A DNA stretch of 64,000 nucleotides, from assembly GCA_016215465.1 (NCBI GenBank), contig JACRJT010000051.1:1-64000 (forward strand). Direction: 5' to 3'. The position numbers and the translations under genes were made by a program. Below, in pieces: positions 15,579-25,519 of the stretch (position 1 is the first letter of the stretch; each line of letters starts with the position of its first letter). The stretch is from Nitrososphaerota archaeon. GTDB lineage: Archaea > Thermoproteota > Nitrososphaeria > Nitrososphaerales > Nitrosopumilaceae. A model generated the notes under the pieces. The model searched no databases and had not been told where the DNA came from. It saw nothing but the letters and a program-made list of their open reading frames with translations.

Positions 15579-15956
15579 ATGATGGACAAAATACCTACAG
15601 CGATTGTGATAGATGACGACAAAGATGTGCTTGATCTTTTTGCAGAATATTTGAAAATAATCCAAGTCGAGGTCGTAGGGAAAGGCCATAACGGCAAAAA
15701 AGCCGTTGAATTGTATCAAGAAAAAAACCCAGACATTACATTTGTGGACTTGGTAATGCCCGAATACGACGGCATTTTTGCATTGCAAAACATTCGAAAA
15801 ATAAATCCAAAGGCAAACGTCATCATAATAACAGGCAATTTACAAAAAGACACTTCGAAAAAACTGGATTATTTGAACCCAAATAAGATATTGCAAAAAC
15901 CATTCGAAGTTGACAAAGTCATAGAGGCGGTAAACGAGATCAAAAATTCAAAATAA
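15579..15956 (+). CDS. Single-domain response regulator
   Basis: A 125-residue receiver domain: IDDDKD at the start, phospho-acceptor Asp in TFVDLVMPEYDG, Thr in VIIITG, Lys in ILQKPF. It is a close paralogue of the receiver at 28406-28786, with the shared words VVG(K/R)GH(N/S)GKKAV and MPEYDG. There is no output domain and no adjacent kinase. It follows a small RHH gene on the same strand. Confidence 0.9.
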   Translation: MMDKIPTAIVIDDDKDVLDLFAEYLKIIQVEVVGKGHNGKKAVELYQEKNPDITFVDLVMPEYDGIFALQNIRKINPKANVIIITGNLQKDTSKKLDYLNPNKILQKPFEVDKVIEAVNEIKNSK

Positions 15957-16099
15957 CAGCCAGATCAGAGTATTGAAAATCAGAGTAATTTTGGTGTAAA
16001 AAAGAGACGCAGGAGACAGAATGGGTACTAAATCAGGGTTTCACGATAGTGTAATTGTTACGCAAAATTTTTTAATTGCCTCTTTAGAGAGTTTACGAA

Positions 16100-16462
16100 A
16101 TGAAGATAATAGCAATATCAGCATTGGTCTTATCAGTACTGCTTTTTGCCGCACCGCACAGTCACGCATTTGCAGAAGTAAAAGGGGCTGCAAAATTCGA
16201 CGTAAAGTCAATTATGACCACATACAAGATTGCAGTTGAAAAAGCAAGGGCCGATTTTAAGGCAGCAGTTGAAAAATCACAGGCAGATGCAAGAAATGCA
16301 ATATCAAAAGGAATACCGACTGATAAAATCAATGCAGATTCCAAAGCGGCAATTGACAAGGCAAGGTTAGACTATAGTGCAGCAATGAAAAAGGCTCAGG
16401 CCGAATCAAAGGCAAGTCTAAACCAAATAAAGGCCGGAATTGGTAAAAAACTATCAAAATAG
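16100..16462 (+). CDS. Small secreted Ala/Lys-rich helical protein
   Basis: A 120-residue protein. The signal peptide covers residues 1-25 (ending AFA). The rest is a near-continuous helix of alternating Ala and Lys/Asp with repeated words such as K(A/S)-x-ADA-R and KA-x-LDYSAAMKKAQAESKAS. This low-complexity periodic pattern suggests a coiled coil or a surface-layer-associated rod. No named family is recognised. A TATA-like TTTTTTAATTG lies near 16070, about 28 nt before the ATG. Confidence 0.65.
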   Translation: MKIIAISALVLSVLLFAAPHSHAFAEVKGAAKFDVKSIMTTYKIAVEKARADFKAAVEKSQADARNAISKGIPTDKINADSKAAIDKARLDYSAAMKKAQAESKASLNQIKAGIGKKLSK

Positions 16463-16510
16463 ACCAATCAGGTCATTTACCGGATTTTTCTTTCATGTTT
16501 TAGGTAGAGT

Positions 16511-18421
16511 TTATGCTCGTGAGATCTGATTTTTTAGATCATCAAATGCGGCTTGGATTTCGCTCACTGCTGCGCCATCTTCAAGCGTACTGATATCACC
16601 AGCTTTTTCATTGCTGGCCATTGCCTTTAGCAGTCTTCTCATTATCTTACCACTTCTTGTTTTTGGCAGCTTTGATACAAAATAGATTTGTTGTGGGGTT
16701 GCAATTGCCCCAACATCTGACCTAACCTTAGATACAATTTCGCTTTGAAGTGTTTCTGAAACTTGGATTCCTTCCCTTAGTACCAAAAATGCAATTATGG
16801 CCTCACCTTTAATTTCGTGCGGAATTCCGCATACGGCTGCCTCTGCCACTCCTTTATGCGACACCAGACTACTTTCAAGTTCAGCAGTACCTATTCTATG
16901 TCCTGCAACTTTTAAGATGTCGTCTGCACGACCAAGCAGCCAAAAGTATCCGTCATCGTCCTTTATCGCATAGTCCCCAGTGTAGTAGAAGTTTTGATAC
17001 TTTGACCAATAAACCGACTTGTATTTTTCATCATCGCCCCACAGTGTCAAAAGCATTCCAGGCCATGGCTTTCGGATTACAAGATACCCCTTTGTGTTAG
17101 GCAGTGTTTCTTTTCCGGTATCATCAACCACTACGATATCGACTCCTGGAATTGGAAATGTCGCAGAGCCAGGTTTTAGTGGGACTGTTTCAAGGCCAGG
17201 TAGTGACGATAGCATCATACCACCAGTTTCGGTTTGCCACCAAGTATCAATTATTGGGCATTTGTTATTTCCTATTGTTCTAAAATACCACTTCCATACC
17301 TCTGGATTTATCGGTTCTCCGACAGTTCCCAACAATCGAAGGGAAGACAAGTCAAATGAATTCGGAATAGAATCACCGTATTTCATAAACATTCGGAGTG
17401 CCGTTGGGGTGGTGTAAAATATTGTAACCTTGTATCTTTGTATTACATCCCACATCCTAGATGAGGATGGATAGTCAGGTGCTCCCTCATACATCACCTG
17501 TGTTGCGCCACACAGTAGTGGACCATATGCCACATAGCTGTGTCCAGTAACCCAACCAATATCAGCAGTACAAAAATACACATCGGAGTCTTTTATGTCA
17601 AATGCCCATCTAAAGGTCGAATGCAGATGGGTCAAATACCCACCAGTATCATGCAACACTCCTTTTGGTTTGCCTGTTGTGCCAGACGTATACAGAATAT
17701 ACAGTGGGTGCGTACTTTCCAAGGATTCTGCGCCACATATTGCAGATGAGTTTTTTACAATATCCTCCCACAGGATGTCCTTTTTGTTTTGCGTGATTGG
17801 GATTTTTGCTCGTTTTAGCACTATTACATTTTGCACAAAGTCCAAGTTTTCGACTGCGGCGTCAACTACTTCTTTTAGTTTTACAACAGTTCCCCGCCTA
17901 TACCCGCCATCGGCAGTGATGATTATTTTTGATTGCGAGTCCAAAACCCGATCCCGGATGGATGCTGCGCTAAAACCTGAAAATATCACAGTATGTATTG
18001 CGCCAATTCTTGCACAGGCAAGTATTGCCACCATTATCTCTGGCACCATCGGAAGATAGATTGTGACCCGGTCGCCTTTTGTCACACCAAGGGATTTTAG
18101 CCCATTTGATACTTTTTGAACTTCAGAATATAGATCCCCATACGTGATTGTACGCCTCTCCTCGTTTTCACCCTCCCATAGGATGGCAGGCTTGTCCTTT
18201 TGATTTTGATGAACATCTAGTGCATTATACGAGGCATTTATCTTTCCGCCAATAAACCAGCGGGCAAAAGGCACGTTCCATTCCAAGGTTTTGTCCCATT
18301 CCCTAAACCACACCAATTTCTTTGCCTGATTTGCCCAAAACACAACATAATCGTTGGACGCATCAGTTCTTGTTTTGACATCATTGTTTCCAAGACCGAC
18401 GGAAAACTTTTCAGATTCCAC
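16511..18421 (-). CDS. acs: Acetyl-CoA synthetase (AMP-forming)
   Basis: A 636-residue protein of the ANL superfamily that activates acetate (or a close short-chain acid) to its CoA thioester with ATP. The P-loop-like YTSGTTGKPKGVLHD, the A5-type WWQTETGG, the TGDYAIKDDDGY/GRADD hinge and the acetylatable Lys in KTRSGKIMRRLL are all present. The length is normal for Acs. In this lineage it may also supply or salvage CoA esters for the 3-hydroxypropionate/4-hydroxybutyrate cycle, but substrate specificity cannot be read from sequence. Confidence 0.93.
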   Translation of the reverse strand: MESEKFSVGLGNNDVKTRTDASNDYVVFWANQAKKLVWFREWDKTLEWNVPFARWFIGGKINASYNALDVHQNQKDKPAILWEGENEERRTITYGDLYSEVQKVSNGLKSLGVTKGDRVTIYLPMVPEIMVAILACARIGAIHTVIFSGFSAASIRDRVLDSQSKIIITADGGYRRGTVVKLKEVVDAAVENLDFVQNVIVLKRAKIPITQNKKDILWEDIVKNSSAICGAESLESTHPLYILYTSGTTGKPKGVLHDTGGYLTHLHSTFRWAFDIKDSDVYFCTADIGWVTGHSYVAYGPLLCGATQVMYEGAPDYPSSSRMWDVIQRYKVTIFYTTPTALRMFMKYGDSIPNSFDLSSLRLLGTVGEPINPEVWKWYFRTIGNNKCPIIDTWWQTETGGMMLSSLPGLETVPLKPGSATFPIPGVDIVVVDDTGKETLPNTKGYLVIRKPWPGMLLTLWGDDEKYKSVYWSKYQNFYYTGDYAIKDDDGYFWLLGRADDILKVAGHRIGTAELESSLVSHKGVAEAAVCGIPHEIKGEAIIAFLVLREGIQVSETLQSEIVSKVRSDVGAIATPQQIYFVSKLPKTRSGKIMRRLLKAMASNEKAGDISTLEDGAAVSEIQAAFDDLKNQISRA

Positions 18422-18488
18422 GAGTATTATCTTTGTCAGTTATTTGTAAACGTTAAAAATTATAAAAAAAGAGCAGTGCCTTCGAATG

Positions 18489-19435
18489 TTATGCAGTTTC
18501 CATACCCGCAAACCAATCAGTCCTGTTTTTGTCAGGATTTGGTTTTATAGGTGCGGAAGGATCATCAGTGTTTTGAGCTACCGGTGACCGCCAGGTTTCC
18601 TCCCTATTTGATTCGGCCGGAGAAGGAGTGCTGACAGATGCGCCAAGTGGCTCTACATGATGCGGTCCCAAAGATTGACTTACTTGCACGTTCGTCTGAT
18701 CAGGATTCGGTGCTTCAGTTTTCACTTCGTTTGCGTGGTAAGAAGGCGGTGTGTGAGATTCGACTTGTTTTCCATCGTTGGTTACAAGGTATGAAACTGC
18801 GGATTGTTCTATTTGCTCTTTTTGGTTTATCTGTGTTTGAGCTCCATCCAATGACATGTCAGTCATTCTTCTTTGGATGTTGACAATCTCTGCTTTTTCA
18901 TGATCAATATGCTCTATTATTTCACCAGTATTGGTCTTTATGAGATCATATTTTGATTCAGAGATTTCGTTGCTCTTGAATTGTACCTTTGCGTCAAATA
19001 GCAAAATCTTGACTGATTTTAGTTGGCCGTTTAGTTCTTCTAGTCGTTCTGTTAGTTTGTATGTGATTTGTTTTCGGCTTCCTCCAGTGTCAGCAGTTTT
19101 GACTTGTACTTTTCATGGATGATTTCTGCGTCGTCTCGCATGTCGTCGTTTTCTGAAACTATATCAATTAACGCCTTGAGACGTCTTAATGTGAGTCCTT
19201 TCTCACGCAGGAATCGTTGTGAATCGAGTCTCCATTTTGGTATAAAGATCACGACTTCGCCCTGAACTACGAGTTGTTCAAATGGGACTTGTCGCAGTCC
19301 TTCAAGACCACAATCAATTCCCACAGTCTGCACGGAGCCATCAATGTCAGTTATTGTTCCAATAACTTTACCCATGTGGGTACCGTACATGTCTTTGACT
19401 TGCTTGCCGATAATCTCTATTTCGTCCTTGTTCAT
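18489..19435 (-). pseudogene. cdvA: CdvA cell-division protein, split by a frameshift
   Basis: CdvA recruits the ESCRT-III-like CdvB in archaeal cytokinesis. The frame from ATG 19435 gives the PRC-barrel-like N-terminus (KDMYGTHMGKVIGT...FIPKWRLDSQRFLREKGLTLRRLKALI) and stops at 19052 after LLTLEEAENKS. The coiled coil continues in the -1 frame (RKQITYKLTERLEELNGQL) to a Pro/Ser-rich linker and a C-terminal peptide RTDWFAGMETA, ending at 18489. One missing base near 19073-19077, perhaps in a short C run, would restore about 315 residues. Because CdvA is expected to be needed, a sequencing error is at least as likely as true loss. Confidence 0.75.
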
Positions 19436-19557
19436 TGGTAAAACTTGAGCGTTTCATATAACCTAGGAAGTGTTAACAAGCTTTCTAGTTTTGGTAAGAA
19501 CAATTTAACAAACCAGTTTTCGCAATTTTAAAATGCAAAGTCGAAAAAACACATTCC

Positions 19558-19833
19558 ATGATAGAAAAAGACGGATTAGACCAAATTCTTCATTTTGTGT
19601 CAAAACGCTGGATAGAATTAAGTCGGGATCCAAACAACGAAGCAATGAAAAACTTGCCAACAGATTTTTGGATGAATTCGGTTGGAGGTCAAGCTGGAAA
19701 AGGTCGCTGGATTACAACGCTAATGTATACAGAAAATGAAAATGATGCAAATGCGATGAAAGAAGTGTTGTTAAGATGGCAATCCAAGGCAAAGACCAAA
19801 GGACCAGATCTGATTCAGATAAACCGGAAATAG
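19558..19833 (+). CDS. Conserved small protein of unknown function
   Basis: A 91-residue protein from ATG 19558. It is mixed helical with aromatic-rich segments (SKRWIELSR, TDFWMNSVGGQAGKGRWITTLMYTE). No signal peptide or membrane segment is present. No family is recognised. It lies just upstream of the ThyX gene on the same strand (30 bp gap) and may share its transcript. Confidence 0.55.
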   Translation: MIEKDGLDQILHFVSKRWIELSRDPNNEAMKNLPTDFWMNSVGGQAGKGRWITTLMYTENENDANAMKEVLLRWQSKAKTKGPDLIQINRK

Positions 19834-19863
19834 TTTATTTAGAATCAAAAAGTCTGGGATCTG

Positions 19864-21477
19864 TTGACAGGAGAATTCAGTGCATCAGAGGAAAAAATTC
19901 TTTTGGAACATTTCTCAAATGCAGATGATTCAGTGTTTGCAATAATCACACCGCAGCAGGTGGATCGCGGCGCCCTCATGTCGCGATACAGCAGGACTGA
20001 CAAAAGCATGAGGCGCATATTTTTAGACGAATTTTTGATAAACAAAAACCGCGGAGAGGAATTCTACAACAAGGTCCTAATCGAGTATGGTGATGATTCC
20101 GTTGCAGAGCTTGGAATTGCACAGATTGCAATTGAAGGAATATCAAACATCGCGGTAAAAAAAATCGAAGACAGGAGAATCGGCATGTCATATTTGGAAA
20201 AATCATCGCGCTATGTAACATGGGATAAAAAAATTAACGACAAGTACAAATTTTACAGGGATCCCACAATAATGAATTCAAAATTTGCTGACAGATATGT
20301 CGAGTCATGCAATTTGGATTTTGATGTTTATTCAAAAAACATACAGCCGATGATTGATCATGTTAGGGGAAAAGAACCAATTGCTAATTTTAAATTTAAA
20401 GACTCTACTTTGGGAAAGGAAGTAGTTTTCACAAAGCTGAAAAACGATTCTGACATAAAATCTGCCACTTTCATATACAACGCGTCAACTAAAGCAAAAG
20501 CACTAGACATTCTAAGGGGATTACTCCCAGCCTCAACCCTAACCAATGTCGGCGTAACTGGGAATGGTCGAGCCTTTGAGTACCTGCTTACAATTTTGTT
20601 TGGATCCGGCCTCGAGGAAGAAAGAACACTTGCACAAAAAATCAAGCACGAACTTGACACTACAATCAAGTCATTTGTTAGACGCTCAGACGACAAATAT
20701 GGAATTGCCATGCAAGAATACCTCAAGAAACTGCAAAAAACAGGCCTCAGCCTAGCAAAGAAAGTACGAGTCAAAGCGGCAGGACCACTAGTACGTTTGG
20801 TAGAATCAGAGTCAGAGTCAGATGCAATAAACAAAATAGTCGCAGCTGCAATGTATGAGCAGTCACGCGGTTCGCCATACCAAGATATTTTATCAGTAGT
20901 AAAGAAGATGGGTCCTTTAGAAAAAATCAAAATCATAAACACGTTTGTAAAACTAAGGCAAAATCGAAGGCAAAGACTGCCGCGTGCCTTTGAGATGACA
21001 CAGTATACATTTGACATAATTGGCAACTTCGGGATGTTCCGAGATTTACACAGACATCGAATACTCACGCTTGAAAGACAGCTTCTGACAACAGATCACG
21101 GCCATGTCACTCCAAAGGAAATCACAGAGCTCGGAATTGAAAAAGAGTACAGAGAATGCATGAGTGTTTCAAAACAAGTCTTTGATTCATTGCGTATAAG
21201 ATATCCAGATCAAGCCCAGTATGTTGTGAACTTTGCATACAACTATCCGTTTTTTATGAGATTAAACTTGCGTGAGGCAACTCACCTAATTGAGCTAAGA
21301 ACCATACCTCAAGGACATATAGACTACAGACAGGTGGCGCAAAAAATGTTTTTGGCAATAAAGAAAGCACACCCCAATCTATCAAAGATCATCAAGTTTG
21401 TAGATCTTAACATGTATGACCTTGAGCGATTCGAAGCAGAAAAACGAATTGAAGAAAAAAGAAAAAGCCACAAATAA
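19864..21477 (+). CDS. thyX: ThyX-superfamily thymidylate synthase with two ThyX-like domains
   Basis: FAD-dependent thymidylate synthases methylate dUMP. This protein has 537 residues, about twice a single ThyX. The N-terminal half contains [21 protein letters not shown] and the [23 protein letters not shown] region. The C-terminal half has a second [16 protein letters not shown] segment and the flavin-binding-like [12 protein letters not shown], and ends near [16 protein letters not shown]. It starts at TTG 19864. A single-domain thyX or thyA elsewhere in the genome would argue for a different role. Confidence 0.8.
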   Translation: MTGEFSASEEKILLEHFSNADDSVFAIITPQQVDRGALMSRYSRTDKSMRRIFLDEFLINKNRGEEFYNKVLIEYGDDSVAELGIAQIAIEGISNIAVKKIEDRRIGMSYLEKSSRYVTWDKKINDKYKFYRDPTIMNSKFADRYVESCNLDFDVYSKNIQPMIDHVRGKEPIANFKFKDSTLGKEVVFTKLKNDSDIKSATFIYNASTKAKALDILRGLLPASTLTNVGVTGNGRAFEYLLTILFGSGLEEERTLAQKIKHELDTTIKSFVRRSDDKYGIAMQEYLKKLQKTGLSLAKKVRVKAAGPLVRLVESESESDAINKIVAAAMYEQSRGSPYQDILSVVKKMGPLEKIKIINTFVKLRQNRRQRLPRAFEMTQYTFDIIGNFGMFRDLHRHRILTLERQLLTTDHGHVTPKEITELGIEKEYRECMSVSKQVFDSLRIRYPDQAQYVVNFAYNYPFFMRLNLREATHLIELRTIPQGHIDYRQVAQKMFLAIKKAHPNLSKIIKFVDLNMYDLERFEAEKRIEEKRKSHK

Positions 21478-21519
21478 AACTGGAACAATCCTCTAATACT
21501 TTGCACACATACGGATTTC

Positions 21520-21936
21520 ATGGACGAGATTTCAAAGTCTGACCAAGAATGGAGGCAGATCCTCAGCCCAGAGGAATTTGACGTCTGTAGGAAAAAGGAA
21601 ACCGAGGCCCCATTTACAGGCAAATATACCCACAGCGAGGACGATGGAACTTACAGGTGCGCTTGTTGCGGAAATGAGCTGTTTAGTTCAGACACCAAGT
21701 TTGACTCAGGGACTGGTTGGCCTAGCTTCTTTGAGCCGCTAAAGGAAAACAGTGTAAAATACGAAACAGACATTGCTTACGGTATGACTCGAACTGAAGT
21801 AATGTGTGCAAAATGTGGCTCGCATCTAGGACATGTTTTCGATGACGGTCCAAAGCCCACGTTTGCCAGATATTGTATAAATTCAGTCTCGTTGAAACTA
21901 GAAAAAATAACTGACAATAAAACTAACCAAACATGA
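21520..21936 (+). CDS. msrB: Peptide-methionine (R)-S-oxide reductase
   Basis: A 138-residue protein that reduces methionine-R-sulfoxide in oxidised proteins. Zinc-binding pairs CACC and CAKC, the substrate pocket GTGWPSF, and the catalytic Cys in RYCINSVSL are all present. It is of normal MsrB length with no export signal, so it is cytoplasmic. It lies between thyX and hom on the same strand. Confidence 0.96.
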   Translation: MDEISKSDQEWRQILSPEEFDVCRKKETEAPFTGKYTHSEDDGTYRCACCGNELFSSDTKFDSGTGWPSFFEPLKENSVKYETDIAYGMTRTEVMCAKCGSHLGHVFDDGPKPTFARYCINSVSLKLEKITDNKTNQT

Positions 21937-22025
21937 TACCAATACCATTAATAAAATAGCAATAAAATAAAACGATTGGAAATGAGATGTCTTTTGGTTT
22001 ATTTGCAAAACAGGAGTAGAAAGAT

Positions 22026-23036
22026 TTGCGCATAATTATTTGTGGATTTGGTACAGTTGCACAAAGCTTGGCAAAACTATTGGTTTCAAGGACAGACGAC
22101 CTATATGCAAAATACGGACTTAAGCCAAGAATAGTTGGAGCGTTTGACAGCAAGGGCGGAGTGGTAGAGTCATCAGGACTTGATCTCAATAGGCTAGTCG
22201 AGGTCAAAAAAAAATTCGGCACGATAAAAAATTACGATAAAACAAAGAAAAGCAGATCAGGACTGGACATCATAAATAATGTAGAAGCAGATGTGTTGAT
22301 TGAGACTACTGCAAGCAACTACAAGGATGCAGAACCAGGCATGTCGCACATAATATCTGCCATGAAAAACGGAATGCATGTAATATCTGTTAACAAAGGA
22401 CCACTCGCATTGGCGTTTCCATCACTGATGGAGCTTGCAACGTACAACCAAGTGTTGTTAAAATTTAGCGGAACTGTTGGCGGAGGAACGCCAATTTTGG
22501 ATTATGCAAAAAACAGTTTACGTGGAGAACAGATAACGTCTTTTGCAGGAATCCTAAATGGTACTACAAACTACATTTTGACCAATATGGAGCACGGTAT
22601 GAGTTTTGGGGAAGCCCTAAAGGATGCAAAATCAAGAGGATATGTAGAGGCAGACGAATCACTTGATTTGGACGGTTTTGACGCAGCGGCAAAGCTTGTG
22701 ATTTTGGCAAATTGGATAATGGGCATGAAGGTAACAATGCCAGACATACAAAGAACAGGCATACGAAATGTTACTACCAAAGACATCAAAGAGGCGGCAA
22801 AGAAAAACTGCGCAATCAAGTTAATCGCATCCTGTAACAAGGAATTAGTTGTCGGCCCACGTGAGATATCCACAGACGATCCGCTTTGTGTAAACGGCAC
22901 ATTAAACGCAATATCATTTACATCGGAGCATTCTGGTACTCAGACCATCATTGGTAAAGGGGCAGGCGGCACAGAGACTGCAAGTTCCATACTCAGAGAT
23001 CTACTAGACATTCGCAAGGAAATATCAAGAGATTGA
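22026..23036 (+). CDS. hom: Homoserine dehydrogenase
   Basis: A 336-residue protein that converts aspartate semialdehyde to homoserine for Thr and Met synthesis. It starts at TTG 22026 with the NAD(P) fold IIICGFGTVAQSLA; TTASNYKDAEPG, VNKGPLALAF and the catalytic region GTVGGGTPILD...GILNGTTNYIL...DLDGFDAAAKL follow. There is no ACT domain, so feedback control by threonine is not evident. It overlaps the next gene by 4 bp. Confidence 0.95.
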   Translation: MRIIICGFGTVAQSLAKLLVSRTDDLYAKYGLKPRIVGAFDSKGGVVESSGLDLNRLVEVKKKFGTIKNYDKTKKSRSGLDIINNVEADVLIETTASNYKDAEPGMSHIISAMKNGMHVISVNKGPLALAFPSLMELATYNQVLLKFSGTVGGGTPILDYAKNSLRGEQITSFAGILNGTTNYILTNMEHGMSFGEALKDAKSRGYVEADESLDLDGFDAAAKLVILANWIMGMKVTMPDIQRTGIRNVTTKDIKEAAKKNCAIKLIASCNKELVVGPREISTDDPLCVNGTLNAISFTSEHSGTQTIIGKGAGGTETASSILRDLLDIRKEISRD

Positions 23037-23509
23037 AATCAAATCTCATTTCAAAAACTGAAACCTCGGATGTCCTAAAGGAGATCAGTTCGCAATGGAA
23101 AATTGAGCTGCCAAAAATAAAGAATCTAAAAATCTACGAGTTAGACGAGGGCGCAAGAATAATAATCGGTGAAGGTTTGACTGCGCTAAAGATAGGGGAA
23201 AACTATCTGCCATTTCTGACAGACACAAAAATACTAGAGAGATTTCCAAGCGTCACCGTAGATATGGGCGCAGTAAAATTCATGTGCAATGGAGCAAATG
23301 TCATGAGACCTGGTGTGAAAGCATTTACAGAATTTGAAAAGGGTCAGCTTGTGCGTATAATAGAGGAATCGCAAAAAAAGGTTCTCGCCGTCGGGCGTGC
23401 GCTAGTATCTAGTAAAGAATTACCAGAGATGGCAAAAGGCCAAGTCGTTGAAAACATGCATTATATTTCTGATATGTATTGGGAAATTAAAAAATCTCTA
23501 AAAGACTAG
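23033..23509 (+). CDS. PUA-domain RNA-binding protein
   Basis: A 158-residue protein. The C-terminal 75 residues are a PUA domain (VTVDMGAVKFMCNGANVMRPGV...KGQLVRIIEE...AVGRALVSSKEL). The N-terminal half resembles the pre-PUA module of MCT-1/Tma20-type proteins, which act with ribosomes or on tRNA. It is translationally coupled to hom by an ATGA-type overlap (starts TTGA at 23033). No catalytic domain is present. Confidence 0.85.
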   Translation: MKSNLISKTETSDVLKEISSQWKIELPKIKNLKIYELDEGARIIIGEGLTALKIGENYLPFLTDTKILERFPSVTVDMGAVKFMCNGANVMRPGVKAFTEFEKGQLVRIIEESQKKVLAVGRALVSSKELPEMAKGQVVENMHYISDMYWEIKKSLKD

Positions 23510-24102
23510 AGTTTTTCTGTAAATTCTTTTATGCCTTGTTTTGTAATTACAAGAACATCGATCCCATCACCGCTAAATGAATCCCTCATAGTTGCAGCCT
23601 TGATTGATCTTATTGCAAGGTCAACTGCGTCTTTTTCTGACATTCCTACCTTGAATTGCGGATCCAAGACACCAAGTGCCATTTCTGCACCGGTTCCCAC
23701 CGCAGCATATTCATCAGGCAATACGGAGCCTAGCGGATCCAGCGTATAGATTGCTGGCTTGTCAACTATCCCTCCAACTATTACTTGCGTGAGAAGTGGA
23801 AAGAATCTGCGTTCATACATCAAATTAGATATCATTTTTGCGACAGAATTTGGCGGAACGTCACGTTTTAGTTCCATTTTTCTAATTTTTGTAAGTGCCC
23901 TTATTTGTAAAGCAAGAATTTGCATGTCTGCTACGAGTCCGGCGCATGCTGCCCCTACCTTATCTGTGAGTGGGAATGTCTTTTTGGTTGTTTTGCTTAC
24001 CAGAAAGTTCCCATATGCGATTCTTTTTTCGCTTGCGATGACCACACCATCATTGAATGTTATTCCCACGGCTGTTGCACCAGGCATATACATTGCAGTC
24101 AT
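23506..24102 (-). CDS. psmB: Proteasome beta subunit, probably non-catalytic
   Basis: A 198-residue protein with a proteasome beta fold: AVGITFNDGVVIASEKRIAYG, AACAGLVADMQ, and a GSDG-like VGTGAEMALG. In active subunits the mature chain begins TTTVG with catalytic Thr1 and has Asp17 before the R/K19 position. Here the aligned residues are Ala-Thr-Ala-Val-Gly and Glu, so both key residues differ. The propeptide is at most a few residues. It likely assembles with an active beta subunit encoded elsewhere. Confidence 0.85.
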   Translation of the reverse strand: MTAMYMPGATAVGITFNDGVVIASEKRIAYGNFLVSKTTKKTFPLTDKVGAACAGLVADMQILALQIRALTKIRKMELKRDVPPNSVAKMISNLMYERRFFPLLTQVIVGGIVDKPAIYTLDPLGSVLPDEYAAVGTGAEMALGVLDPQFKVGMSEKDAVDLAIRSIKAATMRDSFSGDGIDVLVITKQGIKEFTEKL

Positions 24103-24160
24103 GTTTTCAACCCCCTCTATTGCACATTAAAGTCTTTTCGGGACAATTACGCATGATCGA

Positions 24161-25519
24161 TTAGTTGTGTTTTGAAAACTTGTCCATGATCAGGCACATG
24201 CATTTTGTGGTTTTTCTCAAAAGATCAATTCTCGCAAATTCGTTTGGAGAGTGAATTCTTGAAAACATGTACGTGGACCCAATCGAAACACATGGTGCTC
24301 CAAGCACATTTACAAATGAATGCATTGGCCCAGTTCCGGCATTCGATACGTTTACTATAAAATCTCCAAAAGATTCCTTTGCTGCCTCTTTAATTTGTGC
24401 AACAAATGGATCGGATGGGTTTGTTCTTGCAGCAGCCTCACCATGGTACATTTTGACTTTTATGTCAGAAAATCCATTTTGTTTTAGGTGTTTTTGCAGT
24501 CTAGCAAACTGTTTTTTTGGATCCATTTTTGGAACAAGTCTAAAATCAATTTTGACAAGCGCCGATGACGGAAGGACTGTTTTTGCACCTTCCAAAGTAT
24601 ATCCAGATACAAGTCCAGCTATGTTGCATGTAGGGTCTCCCGCCAGTGCTTTTTTGATTTCAAGTCCGCTTTTGTCGTTAACGAATCCTTTGATTCCGTA
24701 TTCGTTTTTGAAAGAGTTTTCATCAAACGGCTCTTTGCTTAGTAGTTTCAAGTCGCTTTTACTAAATGGTACTACCTCCAGGTACCAGTCCTTGATGAGA
24801 ATTTTGCCAGATGGGTCTCGCAGTGTTTTTAATGCCTCAACCAGACGCCAGGCGGGGTTTTTTACAATCACTGCAAGACTAGAGTGTGCGTCTCGGATTG
24901 ATTCCTTTACGGATAGTTCTACATATAGTAACCCTTTCATGCCAAGCCCAATGATTGGCCTGCTCTTAGAATCCACATAGCCAAATTCCCAGATCACTCC
25001 ATCGCATGAGAATTTTTGTCTGAATCGCTTTAGATATGCTTCAATGTTTGCACTTCCAGTTTCTTCTTCGCCTTCAATTACAAATTTTATGTTGCATGGA
25101 ATATCACCAGTCGTTTTCAAAAAGGACTCGACTGCCTTTATTCTTGTTATGAGTTCGCCCTTGTCATCAGCTGAGCCGCGGCCAAAAATCTTGTTACCCT
25201 TTACTCTGCCACTAAACGGATCATCGTCCCACAGATCAAGCGGCTCCACGGGCTGGACGTCATAATGATTGTAAAACAGTAGTGTTTTGTTCGGATTTTT
25301 CTTTGACTTTACTTCTCCAAAGACGATTGGTGCTGCTCCCTTTTTTAGGCAAAGTACTTCAGATGAAATTCCAGATTTTTTTAATATGTTACTTACAAGT
25401 TTTGCACATTCTTCGATCCCTTGATTTTTTGCAGAAACACTTGGTTGCCGTATCAGTACTTGGAGGTCTCGGATTATATGGTTAATGTTTTTGTCAACGT
25501 GTCTTAGTACGTGATTCAT
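24161..25519 (-). CDS. M20-family metallopeptidase/deacylase
   Basis: A 452-residue dinuclear zinc enzyme of the M20 (carnosinase/DapE/ArgE) family. Metal ligands are in YNHYDVQP, GRGSADDKGE and VIEGEEETGS; the dimerisation lid follows at about 190-300. The exact substrate (dipeptide, acyl-amino acid or succinyl-DAP) is not evident; length and VQP motif favour a carboxypeptidase/dipeptidase type. It overlaps nnrD by 4 bp on the same strand. Confidence 0.9.
   Translation of the reverse strand: MNHVLRHVDKNINHIIRDLQVLIRQPSVSAKNQGIEECAKLVSNILKKSGISSEVLCLKKGAAPIVFGEVKSKKNPNKTLLFYNHYDVQPVEPLDLWDDDPFSGRVKGNKIFGRGSADDKGELITRIKAVESFLKTTGDIPCNIKFVIEGEEETGSANIEAYLKRFRQKFSCDGVIWEFGYVDSKSRPIIGLGMKGLLYVELSVKESIRDAHSSLAVIVKNPAWRLVEALKTLRDPSGKILIKDWYLEVVPFSKSDLKLLSKEPFDENSFKNEYGIKGFVNDKSGLEIKKALAGDPTCNIAGLVSGYTLEGAKTVLPSSALVKIDFRLVPKMDPKKQFARLQKHLKQNGFSDIKVKMYHGEAAARTNPSDPFVAQIKEAAKESFGDFIVNVSNAGTGPMHSFVNVLGAPCVSIGSTYMFSRIHSPNEFARIDLLRKTTKCMCLIMDKFSKHN

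Noticed and set aside
20358-21068. Long minus-strand frame within thyX
   Set aside because: Low-complexity Ser/Phe/Cys composition typical of an antisense shadow; thyX motifs are on the plus strand.
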